In this document: positions 23,076 to 33,663 of the stretch, piece by piece | Position numbering within the stretch: position 1 is the stretch's first letter | Layout of the letters: each line of letters opens with the position of its first letter | NCBI GenBank assembly: GCA_031308135.1 | Contig: JAHLJT010008756.1 | Location: 130,632,997-130,696,996 of the forward strand | Length of the DNA: 64,000 bases | Reading direction: 5' to 3' | Source of the DNA: Acheta domesticus | Lineage: Eukaryota; Arthropoda; Insecta; Orthoptera; Gryllidae | Made by a program: the position numbers and the translations under genes | Notes under the pieces: generated by a model | Databases searched by the model: none | Told to the model about the DNA's origin: nothing | Seen by the model: only the letters and a program-made list of their open reading frames with translations

Positions 23076-24330
23076 CCAATATGAGTCTGATGGGAGGTAA
23101 GGATGTAAGAAAAAGCAAGGGACATTTTAGTTGGCATTGAAATGGGTGGCGTACTTAAATTTTCTCAAGTTTGGAACAGCGGTCTGAAAGGAGTGTTTTG
23201 GAAGGACTGGTTGGGATTGTTGAATTTTCAACACCACATTGTGACGCACATTCTTGTTAGTAAATTCGTTTACTGTTAACTCGCTCCTCGATTAAGACTG
23301 GGAACTCGCGTACCACCATGCCAACCGTACGTGCAACTCGATCGCGCATTGTAGCCGACAGCTCTACACCCTGCACTATCTCGCGGTGTGCGCTTCCAAT
23401 TTGTAGCTTCCACACCGCCACCTCCGCCACGCAAGCATCTGCAGTAAATATGATTCTCATGCGAAGTAAGACTGTAAGAAACAGAAAGGAACATTTTAGG
23501 TGTCATCGAAATTTAAATGTTGTCAAGTTTGGAAAACCGCCGAATATCGGCGTTTTGGAAGGATAGGTTGGGATTGTGTAATACGAGCGTCTGTTTGTAG
23601 TGCATTGATTAATTTCGAGCAGATTTTGTTCCGCATTGTAACAGTAATTCTGTACGTTCTTCCTAGTAAACAAGTGCTTCATTTCTTGACCTCTATTAAT
23701 AATATTATCGAATGATTCTTGAGAGTAGGTCATTAAACTAAACCATTTTTAACCTGCCAACGTTTCGGCTTTTATTCAGCCTTCATCAGGGCTACAAACA
23801 GACGGATATTTTATATAAAATAAATACATAATAATTATATAAATAATTTTATATAAAAAATCCGTGTGTTTGTGGCCCTGCACCCGACGACACGACACCC
23901 TGCATCCCTCTCGCTTCCGATTTGTAGCTCCCACGCCCCTCCCCTCCACCGCACGCGCCACCTGCGATGAATATGAGTCTCGTGGCAAGTAAGGTTGTAA
24001 GAAATTCGAAGGTACACTTTAGTTGTCATCGAAAGGCATGGTGTATTTAAATGTTCTCAAGTTTGGAAGAACCCTTTCAACTGAGTTTTTTTGAAGAACT
24101 GGTTGCAATTCTGTAATAGTGCAATGATTACTCTCGAGTTATCGCTTTTCCGCATTGTAGAAGCAAATCTGTACATACTTGTTAGTAATTCGTTCACTGT
24201 TAACTCGTTCCTCGATGAAGACTGCCTACCATCCGAAACGTACGTGCAACCCGATCGCGCAGTGCACCCGACACCCTGCACCACTCTCGCTTCCAATTTG
24301 TAGCTGCCGCCGCCTCCGCCGCGCGCGCCA
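23076..24330 (+). repeat. complex tandem repeat, ~371-bp unit, three copies
   Basis: Units start at 23076, 23447 and 23968 with the shared phrase AATATGAKTCTCRTGSSAAGTAAG. Each then has ACATTTTAG-like, GTTTGGAA, TTGGAAGGA.TGGTTG, TTCCGCATTGTA, TTAACTCG.TCCTCGAT, ACACCCTGCAC.. and CTTCCAATTTGTAGC. The second unit is ~150 bp longer because of the AT-rich, hammerhead-containing insertion at about 23720-23870. Confidence 0.85.
23756..23792 (-). ncRNA. hammerhead ribozyme motif (Penelope-element type)
   Basis: On the minus strand the order is stem I GCC, core CTGATGA (complement 23783-23789), stem II GGCT with loop and AGCC, core GAAA (complement 23763-23766), a very short palindromic stem III ACGT, then T and the stem I partner GGC. 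All invariant core bases of a hammerhead are present. Such minimal type I motifs with tiny stem III are known in Penelope-like retroelements, where they may act as dimers. Activity here is inferred. Confidence 0.6.
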
Positions 24331-24639
24331 CCTGCGCCCGTCGCCCGCGTCGCGTCGCGTCGGCCCTTCCTCATCAGCGCGCCCTCGCCCCTCTTGCCGC
24401 CGAAGCGGTATGCAGATGACGCGCGGCGATCTTCATCAGCCGCGCCATTCACGCGCCGCCCCCTGATTCAGGCGCCGCGACGCCACCCCGCCCCGTGCGC
24501 CCTCTAGTGTCCCGCCACCTGCGACGACGCTACGGCCTTCTCCCTCTCCGACCCCTCCCTCAAGGCCTGTGCCTCTACCTCCGCCTCTTCCTCCCCATTG
24601 CCTCCTCTGCCTCCTGCTCCTAGCCGCCTCGCTTGCTTG

Positions 24640-25135
24640 TCCCCCACCTTGTTTGTCCCCCTCCTTGGTTGTCCACGCCTTGATTTTCCCCTCCCTGCTT
24701 GTCCCCGCCTTGATTTCCCCTCCCTGCTTGTCCCCTCCCTGCTTGTCCCCGCCTTGATTGTCCCCTCCCTGCTTGTCCCCGCCTTGATTGTCTTCGCCTT
24801 GATTGTCCCCGTCTTTCTTGTCCCCGCCTTCCTTGTCCTCACCTTCCTTGTCCCCACCTTTCTTGTCCCCACCTTCCTTGTCCCCGCCTTTCATTCCTGT
24901 TCCCATCTCCTTTCTCCAGTTCTCGCCTCCTTGTTCCTGTTCCCGCGTCGTTGCTTGCGTTCTCGCCTCCCTGTTCCTGTTCCAACCTACCTTCTTCCTG
25001 TTCTCGCCTCATTCCTCCTGTTCTCGCTTCCTTCTTCCTGTTCTCGCCTCCTTGTTCCTGTTCTTGCCTCCTTCCTCCTGTTCACGCCTCCTTCCTCCTG
25101 TTCCCGCCTCCTTGTTCCTGTTTCCGCCTACTTCT
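24640..25135. repeat. C-rich minisatellites (15-bp and 21-bp units)
   Basis: 24640-24895 repeats CTTGTCCCC with GCCTTGATTG or TCCCTG spacers (~15-bp steps). 24900-25135 repeats a ~21-bp unit near CCTGTTCTCGCCTCCTTGTTC. The flanking 24330-24600 and 25150-25530 parts are GC-rich without a clear period. Confidence 0.9.
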
Positions 25136-25552
25136 CCCAACCTCCGATCCGTCGTGGTCACTACTCTCGCCGACACCCTTCTTTCGGCCTTCAACGGCGT
25201 GTCCGCTTCATACGCCTTCCCCACACATCTCCCGTCCCCTCCACCCACGCCATCGCCTCCGCAGCTGCCCGCGCCACCATCTCGCTGTTTCTGAGGGTAC
25301 GCAATTACGATGGTGGCGGTGACGGAGAGGCAGCGGTTTCAGCGACGGCGGAGGGGGATGGCGGGGGGGGCGTGGACGGTGTGGTGGGGGGGAGCGGAGT
25401 GGGTTTGTCTCGCCCGTGACGAGCCCATTGAAGCCGCATTACCCGCGCGTGGCTGGCGCGTGCGAGGGCGCGTAGCCTCGAAGCGGAAGGATCAAGCAGG
25501 AAATCTGCAGCTTCAACGCGGGGCGGTCTTGGATTGCGTTTCGGCGATGAAT

Positions 25553-25803
25553 TGAAGACCTTGAGTCAATAACGCGGTACGCCACATTGAAGATGAAGTT
25601 AAGAAATTAGTGTATTTCGACGCCCGATAGATGTATCTAGATGGTAGGTTTTTATTTTAAAGATTTGCCGCAAGATGGAAGTGTAATTCGTAAACGAATG
25701 TTATTCCTATGTGTAGAATGCAGTGCCTAAACATTTACTTTACTTTTTGTCAAAACTTAGGTATAGTGGCGTAGCATGTTATTGTCCGGAGGTCTTCGAA
25801 TGC
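25553..25803 (+). mobile_element. MITE M2, copy 1
   Basis: The ends are inverted: TGAAGACCTTGAGTCAATAA at left, and GTGGCGTAGCATGTTATTGT then CCGGAGGTCTTCGAA at right. The interior carries TAGTGTATTTCGACGCCC, ATAGATGTATCTA, and TGTAGAATGCAGTG. An inverted second copy lies at 26524-26760. Confidence 0.8.
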
Positions 25804-25830
25804 ACATTCATCGCCTGGGTTACGTGCTAC

Positions 25831-26275
25831 GGCAAACAATTTAACCATTTGTATGTTAGTATGGAAACGGTTATGCCACAAATCGCACGTTTAAAAAAAT
25901 ATGTAGGTTCTTGATGAAACATTTCACGATGTCTTTCTTCAATGAGTGGTCGACGCTACACCAAAAATTAATATTTTTTATAGCAGTATGGATACTGTTG
26001 CCACACTTCGTATATTTTTTCTATCAATTCCCTGCATTGTTACAAAGTTTTATGTTCTGCGAATGAAGCATTTCACTAAGTCTGTTTTCCTCAATGATTA
26101 CTCGACGCTTCGCCAAACAATTTAACAATTTTTATAACAGTACGGATACGGTTATGCTACACTTCGTATTCTATGCTACACTTTTTTTCTATATATTGCA
26201 CTGCATTGTTACAATTATTTAAGTTGTGTGAGTGAAGCAATTCGCTAAGCCTGCTTTCTTCAATGATTTGTCTTC
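25831..26275 (+). repeat. degenerate tandem repeat, ~125-165-bp units, three copies
   Basis: Units begin at 25831, 25958 and 26111 with (C)GCCAAACAATTTAA-like sequence, followed by AGTATGGATACGGTTATGC, an ACTTCGTAT-like block, CTGCATTGTTACAA (units 2 and 3), GAAGCATTTCACTAAGTCTG, and TTCAATGA.T..TCGACGCT. They sit between the two inverted M2 copies. Confidence 0.75.
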
Positions 26276-26523
26276 ACTGGCGTGGTCTTGCAGTGTCGGG
26301 CGGGGCGGAGTTCGGGAAAGCCAATCATTGCAAGAAGGTACAAAAACGCGCGACCGAGCATTTTAGATGCAAAACATGTGGCGAGCACAATTGTATAATA
26401 CTACCAAAGCACACAATGGTCTTTATGCGACTAGTACAAAATGTGTAATACCTAATATAACCACAAGTGCCCAATTTGCCACACGTTCTGTTATCCGATC
26501 ACCTTTTTGACATTTGAACATAT

Positions 26524-26760
26524 GAAGACCTCGGGGAAGTAACATGCTATGCGACTATACGTAAGTTTTGAGTGAAAGGAAAGTAAAGGTTTAAACACTG
26601 CATTCTACACATTGGGATGAAGAACATTAATTTATGAATTACACTGCCTTGCGGCGAAATAAAAACCCAGCAATAGATACATCTATGGGGCGTCGAAATA
26701 CACTAAAATCTCAATTTCATCAGAAATGTGGCATAGCATGTTATTGCCCCAAGGTCTTCA
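26524..26760 (-). mobile_element. MITE M2, copy 2 (inverted)
   Basis: Reverse orientation relative to 25553-25803, with ends TGAAGACCTCGGGGAAGTAA and GTTATTGCCCCAAGGTCTTC. The same interior landmarks (CTGCATTCTACACA, GGGCGTCGAAATACACTA) appear complemented. The ends form ~33-bp inverted repeats. Confidence 0.8.
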
Positions 26761-26786
26761 TATTTTCTTCCTCGACTTTTACCATA

Positions 26787-26945
26787 CAGTAAAAACTTGC
26801 TCAAAGCGAAAACTCAATGGCCGATAATTTTTTTCCGAATTAGACAAGATTACGCTTTAAGCAATGTAATATTGTAGAATTTGTGATTGGCAGGAACGTG
26901 GTTTAAGTTCGTTAGACAGATTTCCGCATTGAGCAAGTTTTATTG
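26787..26945. mobile_element. pogo/Tc1-type MITE, 159 bp, TA duplication
   Basis: Left end CAGTAAAAACTTGCTCAA and right end, complemented, CAATAAAACTTGCTCAATG, each bounded by TA (26785-26786 and 26946-26947). CAGT-type ends with TA target duplication fit the pogo branch of Tc1/mariner. No coding capacity. Confidence 0.8.
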
Positions 26946-27047
26946 TATCTGATATACCAATGGGAAATTTAATGTACTCTAAACTGGTGCGTTAACAGCC
27001 TATAAAGGCGATCGGATAAGGTATAATAATGTTCATTTATCATTACT

Positions 27048-27510
27048 TTGAGTATTCCACTCGTGAAATTGAAACATGTAGTGTTTAACTACGAATGCAT
27101 ACAAAAAGCATATGCATACAAAAAAGCCCCAATCAGGGCGATGTATCTCAAAAAGTTTATCGCTTTATCTACCAGATTTTTCTTACCGCTCCTCCTTACT
27201 GGCCAATCATAAACCGTGTCTCATCTATTTAAAGAGGCGGTATATATTTAAGGAGCGCTATGTAGATGTCCAATAAACCGCAAATGTACTGTAACATAAC
27301 CTCTTTGACTTTAACTTGACATAGCTTTGTGTTATTTGCAATATTTGACGAATTGTGTAACTCTGTTGGACGTAATTTCATTCGTGGTATAGTCTTATTA
27401 AATACCACTCGTGCTTTGAAAAGTCTCTGATAAGTACCCTCCTCTTTTCGCAAGTCAGGGATTTATCGACAATTTCCAAAGCACTCGTGGTTTTACCTAT
27501 GATAGACCAC
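27048..27510 (+). repeat. LTR-like repeat L1, copy 2
   Basis: Matches 20030-20415 over most of its length: CCAAT at 27203, AT-rich TATATATTTA at 27241, AATAAA at 27272, then TACTGTAACATAACCTCTTT and CTCTGTTGGACGTAATTTCA. The 3' end merges into a tandem array of its terminal segment. Confidence 0.65.
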
Positions 27511-28165
27511 AAGAAAATACGTGCGACGTTGTTGCCCTTTTGTGACGATGGCATTTCCTGTTTAACTATGCCAGGCACCTCAGGGAAGGGCAAGGGGAAA
27601 CCCTTAGATAAAACACCTCCTTGTTTCGCGAGTCGGGGATTTATCGACAATTTCCAAATCACTCGTAGGATTACCTAAGACAAACTATAAGAAAATACAT
27701 GCGACGTCGTTGCTGTTTGGTGCGTTGGCGCCCCGTGCTCAGCCACGGCGCCAGGCACCTCAGGGAAGGGGAAGGGGAAATCCTTAGATAAAACACCTCC
27801 TTGTTTCGCGAGTCGGGGATTTATCGACAATTTTCAAAACACTCGTGGTATAACCTATGACAAACTATAAGAAAATTCGTGCGACGTCGTTGCTGTTTGC
27901 TGCGTGGCGTTGGCGTTCCGTGCTCAGCCACGGCGCGAGGCGCCAAGGCGTCTCAGGGAAAGGGAATTTCTTAGATAAAACTCCTCGTTCCGCGAGTCGG
28001 GGATTTATCGACAATTGCCAAAGCACTCGTGATATTACCTATGACAAACTAAGAAAATACTTGCGCCGTCGTTGCTGTTTGCTGCGCGGCGTTGGCGCCC
28101 CGTGCTGAGCCGCTGCGCCAGTCGCCGAGGCGTTCTCGGGGAAGGGGTGCGCGCGCCGGGCGACG
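27450..28165 (+). repeat. ~180-bp tandem repeat, four copies
   Basis: The marker GCRAGTCRGGGATTTATCG occurs at 27450, 27628, 27808 and 27992 (spacing 178, 180, 184). Each unit continues with CACTCGTGGTATTACCTATG, AAGAAAATACGTGCGACGTCG, TTGCTGTTT.., a GC-rich segment with CAGGCACCTCAGGGAAGGG, and TTAGATAAAACACCTCC. Units become GC-richer downstream; the last runs into (GCC)n. A very diverged copy of the marker lies at about 50690-50745. Confidence 0.9.
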
Positions 28166-28176
28166 CGGGGACGCGA

Positions 28177-28292
<116 letters not shown>

Positions 28293-28495
28293 TAAGCGCA
28301 TCAAGCGCCGGAATCCAGTTATGCGTCGCGAGCGCTCTCAATGCGCAGGTAACGCGTGCGTTTCTGAACGCGTCTCCATCGCGACGAGGAACTCATCAGC
28401 GCCGCGCGCTCCCTTTTCACCCGCAGCCACCGCCACGCCCCTCCGCGCCGCCGGCGCGACGCGACACGACGCGGTGGGGAATATTCAACGCCATA

Positions 28496-28590
28496 CAGTA
28501 ATCCCTCAACATTCGCGAGAGTTAGGTTCCCAAAAAACCTCGCGAATGATAAATCTGCGAATGTTAAGTCTATCTTTTAATGAAGAAAGA
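28496..28590 (+). mobile_element. pogo/Tigger-like transposon end (5' end only)
   Basis: After TA (28494-28495) comes CAGTAATCCCTCAACATTCG and an internal repetition of CGCGA.. GCGAATG.. GCGAATGTT. This design, CAGT..CCCTC followed by repeated CGCGAA-type motifs, is typical of Tigger/pogo ends. No matching right end was found before 29095. Confidence 0.5.
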
Positions 28591-29094
28591 TGGGTTAGGT
28601 TCTTGGATGTCGAAAAACTGTTTAATAAAGAAAGAAAAAATTGACAAATTACAGTACAACTGATTAAGCGCTACTACAAACAGAATTCACAATAAACATT
28701 CCAAAATGAAGAAATAAAATAACGTTTGAAACGTATTTCGAAGTTGAAAATGATTGGATATAAGATTTTCTAATTTTTTTGTTTCATCACCCTTCTCGCT
28801 GTTCCAATATCCAAATATGAAAGAGTTCTATTCTCTCTTATGAAAGAGTTCTGTCCTGCTTCTATCCTCTCTTCAATTTCGAAGTTATTTCTATCACATT
28901 GAATGCCAGTTCCAGCAGAGCTTGTTGGTTTTAGAACGCCATCAACAGTCTTGACATTGAAGTTGCTCCAGGACGCAGTTTCGCTTCCGTTACTTCATCA
29001 TTACCGTCGATGAGGTTTTCATCACTGTTGATTTCCCGACGCTTCTCTACAATGAGCTCATTATGATGAGAGTTGCACAGATCGTGGATTTTTT
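28591..29094. other. AT-rich DNA, possible decayed transposon interior
   Basis: Follows the Tigger-like end. The minus-strand frames contain short open stretches but no recognisable transposase motif. Confidence 0.35.
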
Positions 29095-29308
29095 TCTGTT
29101 CATTTGGCCAAAATCCTTACCTCATCGACGGAATATCTCACGATATTTCGCATCATTCTCCCTCGTGCTGCTAAAGTCGTATGATCGTCAGCACTGCTCG
29201 ATACAGTCGCGATGACGCGACTCTCAGCGGCACGATTGAGAACGACGCGAAATACCGTGAGATTTTCTATCGTGAAGACACGCCCCCTCGCACCAAGAAA
29301 TAAAAACC
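29095..29308. mobile_element. palindromic MITE M1, copy 2
   Basis: Shares with 6821-7050 the blocks GAATATCTCACGATATTTCG, GATCGTCAGCACTGCTCGAT, ACGCGAAATACCGTGAGAT and, at the right end, CCCCCTCGCACCAAGAAA. It is more diverged than copy 1, and its left end is poorly conserved. Confidence 0.75.
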
Positions 29309-29378
29309 AAAATATACAATACCGGCAACGTGTAACCGGCTCTGTCAGTTCGGCGCACTGTTGCCGCACATTAGAGAA

Positions 29379-29755
29379 TTTTTGCCACCTCGATCGTTCA
29401 GCACTATCGATCTTCTGGGCATGCGCAGATGCACTGAAGTGATTGCGAAACTTTAACTGCTCATGAGCAGAAGATGGATAGTGCTTAACGTTCGAGGTGG
29501 CAAAAACTAGGGTGTTTTTGCAAACCATACAAGCATTATTGATCTTCTGCGCGTGCGCAGTTAAAGTTTCGCGTCACTTTTGTGCACCTGCGCATGCCAA
29601 GAAGATCGATAGTGCTTAACGTTCGTAGCGGCAAAAACTAGTGTGTTTTTGCAAGCCATACCGTACAGCATTATCGATCTTCTGCGAATGCGCAGTTGAA
29701 GTTTCGCGTCACTTTTGTGCATCTGCGCGTGCGCAGTCGCACATCGATGTCACAT
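29379..29755. repeat. three tandem palindromic units with TGCGCATGCGCA-like cores
   Basis: Units at about 29379-29510, 29513-29640 and 29641-29755. Each is an imperfect hairpin: AGCAYTATCGATCTTCTG at left and AGAAGATSGATAGTGCT at right (lost in unit 3), with GCGCATGCGCAG-type motifs near the fold. Units 1 and 2 are closed by GGTGGCAAAAAC or GCGGCAAAAACTAG. The repeated TGCGCATGC motifs resemble NRF-1-type sites, which is a motif resemblance only. Confidence 0.75.
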
Positions 29756-29859
29756 CCCTCTTTCAGACCCACGGACTGATGGCGTTGCGACCGAAGGGTC
29801 ACTCATGCGCTCGACTGAGCCCTCGATGATGATTCCATCGACGTAAAGACATTGCTTCG

Positions 29860-30645
29860 CAGTGGCGTAGCGTGACTCCACGTTTGGGGATGCTCAACAT
29901 TAACACACAATGCCACTATCAACTACTTCATCTAACAGGCGAACGCAACACAAGGCAGATACATTGGAACTACTTCCACGATCTCGATTGATTACGACGG
30001 TGTAGGCGCTTCCCACAAAATCCTCACAGCAGCCAGGATTGCCGATGTCTTGAAAGCAAATTATACAATGGCTCAGCTTTAATTCTTATACGCGAATGGC
30101 AAGTGAGACCACTTGTTAATTTATACATTACAGACTAAAATAATATGTAATCTATTTAAGGGATAATTCAATTTCTTGGATATTAATTAACAAATAGTAG
30201 ACGGGCATTATTTCTACAGTTTGTGCCCATGGTCAAGCGGGAACTCCCGAGTGAGTGAGAGAGAGAGATAATTTACTGACAGCCTGAAGTGTGCTGCGTT
30301 CTCGTGCACAAACGAGCTTCTTTCCGTAGTGGATGCTAGCGTAAAGCAGTCGGGTTTCTCTGGGCCAGGAGTGAAGAGGGAAGAGGGGAACCTCCCAACT
30401 GCGCATGCATCATTTCTCGTCGCAATCTCGCGGCAGACGCTAGAAGCATTTTAGCTTCCAAGCAATCACAAGCCAGCTTCAACAACCCGCCGAATTCAAT
30501 AATAGGAAATCAATTTAAAATTAATATAAAACGTATTTCGCTCAACGGTCCACTTGTAAGATTATGAATACAGTATTTAGGGTTCTTTATTAATATTATA
30601 TGCGGGACGCTCAGCATCTCAGCGTCCCCTGACGCTACGCCACTC
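29860..30645. mobile_element. hAT-type non-autonomous element with 8-bp target duplication
   Basis: Left end CAGTGGCGTAGCGT and right end ACGCTACGCCACTC form inverted repeats of ~13 bp (terminal base mismatched). Directly outside is the identical octamer TTGCTTCG on both sides (29852-29859 and 30646-30653). An 8-bp duplication with CAGTGGCGTA-type ends is the hAT signature. The 786-bp interior has no transposase frame. Confidence 0.85.
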
Positions 30646-30659
30646 TTGCTTCGATTCAA

Positions 30660-31565
30660 TAATTCAATGCGGGCCATGGCAGCATTAGTTCGAACTTGTT
30701 TTGAACGTTTCAGTTCGTAAAAGGACAAGAGAAATCAGTCAGAAATAGGCAGTCAGCAATTGTTCATCAAATGGCACGATGGAATCAATTAAAGAGAACG
30801 ATGTTACACGACATGGATGCACCATCACCACGTATAGCTGCTCATTGAACAGTGATGACTGATGAACTCAAGTAGCATATTTTGATCGGTGTAGTGGTAG
30901 TAAGTTTATAGTAGTTTTCACACATGCAGGACGGAAAGTATACCAGCGCTTATAGCGTTATCCATCCCGATATTTATAATTTTATTAAACATGTCAGTGG
31001 GATCTCCGGTCTGAGGTTAGCCCATAAAGCAATTTCATTTACAAGACAATTTTGGGGTTATTACGTACTTTTGTATGTATAGTTCGATTCATGTTTGAGA
31101 TTACAGCAAAAATAAACGTCAGTCTCTAGCAATTTCTTGTTTCGCTAATCGGCAATCTTTATTACATTTTCAACGGAAGTCCGTAACTATCCTTCAAGGC
31201 GGCTGAAATGTGAGACATGTCAAGTGTTTGTCCAGTTCCGTAGCCGTTCTAGGTAATGGAGAAAGAAATCCGAGTGCTGTATTCAAGGAAAGCAGAGGGC
31301 AGAGATTTTATCAGCTTCTGATTAGAGGGAAGTAGCGACGCAGTACTGAGTTTCTTCTTCTGTTGTCGAGACTCACAGCACAACCGCCCCGCAGTCCGCA
31401 TCTATATGCCAGAATGTGAATCCTTGTGTGTTCCCACATATATTTCCTCCTCCACTGACCACGAAGGCTTAAATCCAGTAGTCTTTCTCTGCACCTTTTC
31501 AATTTTCAGTACAGCGGTGTCCCTCCTTTATATTTCTTTTTCTCATCCAGTACTCTTTCTCGTCC
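30660..31565. other. unassigned DNA
   Basis: No element ends or coding regions recognised. Confidence 0.5.
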
Positions 31566-31569
31566 ATTA

Positions 31570-32457
31570 CAAAACTTGGTTTGGAACATTCTCTTTTCTG
31601 ACATTAAAATTCCTCGTACTTAAGTAAAACTAGCAATAAAAGATGGCCTTGTTTAACATCTCTCGAGGCAAAAGAACCCACATTAACATATTGTTTTCCT
31701 ATCTAATGAAACAACACTCAGTTCTATTCACAAAAAGTGTGGATATTGGTAAAAACATGTTCAAAGCGAGCACTACATGCTCTAACACAACAAAGACACA
31801 AAATTAAGAGAAAAACTTGCATCAACATGTCGACACAGGTTGCATAGCGCTACAGTTTTCCATGCATTCCAGAGATTAAATAAAAAGGTAAAAAAAAAGG
31901 CCGACTCGGCCAAGCGATAAATTAACTCTCAACAATGTAACCCCGTTTTTTTCGATAACCACGGACGTGGGCTTTTTGCCGGCAACGGCAAAACGATTTT
32001 ATTGCAGATATGTTAATTAGAGAAGTCCAATATTTCGGCCTACCCTCACAAAAAAAAGCACACGAAAATTTACGAAATCTGGATATTAGCGCTCACTTAA
32101 AAACGGTACATGATTTATTCATGGCTTCCCGGGCGCGCGTCGGTGCCAGAAGCTGCTTGGCGTGGCGTGGCGTGGCGACGCGTCCCACAGATTATTCGCA
32201 GCGCCGATGCGCCGCGTGTCAGCCATATTTGATTAATGACGTCACGCGCGTAATGCCCGCGGCCGCTGGCGGAGCCGGACGCGCGATTAGGCCCAGGCGA
32301 GTTTTGCTTCGCGCGCGGTGGGCGGTGGGCGAGCGGTGATGGGTGATTTGCGATGGGCTGCGATATTGCGCACGGAGGACGGAGGGCGGCGGGTGGGACA
32401 CGGGGGAATGGTGAATGAACAACCAAGGCTGACGGACGGAGGGGAATGAGAACGAAG
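31570..32457 (+). repeat. ~0.9-kb direct repeat, copy 1 (left of gap)
   Basis: Nearly identical to 33664-34556, differing mainly in small indels (poly-A lengths, GCGTGGCGTGGCGTGGCG versus GCGTGGCG, GCATAGC versus GCGTTAGC). It breaks off at the gap edge exactly where copy 2 enters the 17-bp minisatellite. The 3' third is CpG-rich and contains TGACGTCA. Confidence 0.95.
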
Positions 32458-33457
32458 NNNNNNNNNNNNNNNNNNNNNNNNNNNNNNNNNNNNNNNNNNN
32501 NNNNNNNNNNNNNNNNNNNNNNNNNNNNNNNNNNNNNNNNNNNNNNNNNNNNNNNNNNNNNNNNNNNNNNNNNNNNNNNNNNNNNNNNNNNNNNNNNNNN
32601 NNNNNNNNNNNNNNNNNNNNNNNNNNNNNNNNNNNNNNNNNNNNNNNNNNNNNNNNNNNNNNNNNNNNNNNNNNNNNNNNNNNNNNNNNNNNNNNNNNNN
32701 NNNNNNNNNNNNNNNNNNNNNNNNNNNNNNNNNNNNNNNNNNNNNNNNNNNNNNNNNNNNNNNNNNNNNNNNNNNNNNNNNNNNNNNNNNNNNNNNNNNN
32801 NNNNNNNNNNNNNNNNNNNNNNNNNNNNNNNNNNNNNNNNNNNNNNNNNNNNNNNNNNNNNNNNNNNNNNNNNNNNNNNNNNNNNNNNNNNNNNNNNNNN
32901 NNNNNNNNNNNNNNNNNNNNNNNNNNNNNNNNNNNNNNNNNNNNNNNNNNNNNNNNNNNNNNNNNNNNNNNNNNNNNNNNNNNNNNNNNNNNNNNNNNNN
33001 NNNNNNNNNNNNNNNNNNNNNNNNNNNNNNNNNNNNNNNNNNNNNNNNNNNNNNNNNNNNNNNNNNNNNNNNNNNNNNNNNNNNNNNNNNNNNNNNNNNN
33101 NNNNNNNNNNNNNNNNNNNNNNNNNNNNNNNNNNNNNNNNNNNNNNNNNNNNNNNNNNNNNNNNNNNNNNNNNNNNNNNNNNNNNNNNNNNNNNNNNNNN
33201 NNNNNNNNNNNNNNNNNNNNNNNNNNNNNNNNNNNNNNNNNNNNNNNNNNNNNNNNNNNNNNNNNNNNNNNNNNNNNNNNNNNNNNNNNNNNNNNNNNNN
33301 NNNNNNNNNNNNNNNNNNNNNNNNNNNNNNNNNNNNNNNNNNNNNNNNNNNNNNNNNNNNNNNNNNNNNNNNNNNNNNNNNNNNNNNNNNNNNNNNNNNN
33401 NNNNNNNNNNNNNNNNNNNNNNNNNNNNNNNNNNNNNNNNNNNNNNNNNNNNNNNNN
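32458..33457. other. assembly gap (1000 N)
   Basis: Exactly 1000 N, so the true length is unknown. Open frames spanning it are artefacts. Confidence 0.99.
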
Positions 33458-33663
33458 TCTTTTAGTTTCTTTTAAGAATTCTTTTAAGAATTTTTGCATA
33501 CAACTTTTTTGCATATAGTTTTAGTAGTAATAATTAATTGTACGTTAAAAAGTATATCAAATGTTTTGAAAATCTACGTTCAGCAGTCTCATTTATCGTA
33601 AGGTAATGTTGACACAAATACGAAAAACCAATGTATCAAATATTTCCACTCTTATTTTCATTA

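Noticed and set aside
28591..29060. Tigger transposase coding on the minus strand
   Set aside because: Short open stretches exist but no catalytic or HTH motif could be recognised.
32219..33514. 431- and 339-codon ORFs across the gap
   Set aside because: They consist almost entirely of unknown bases.
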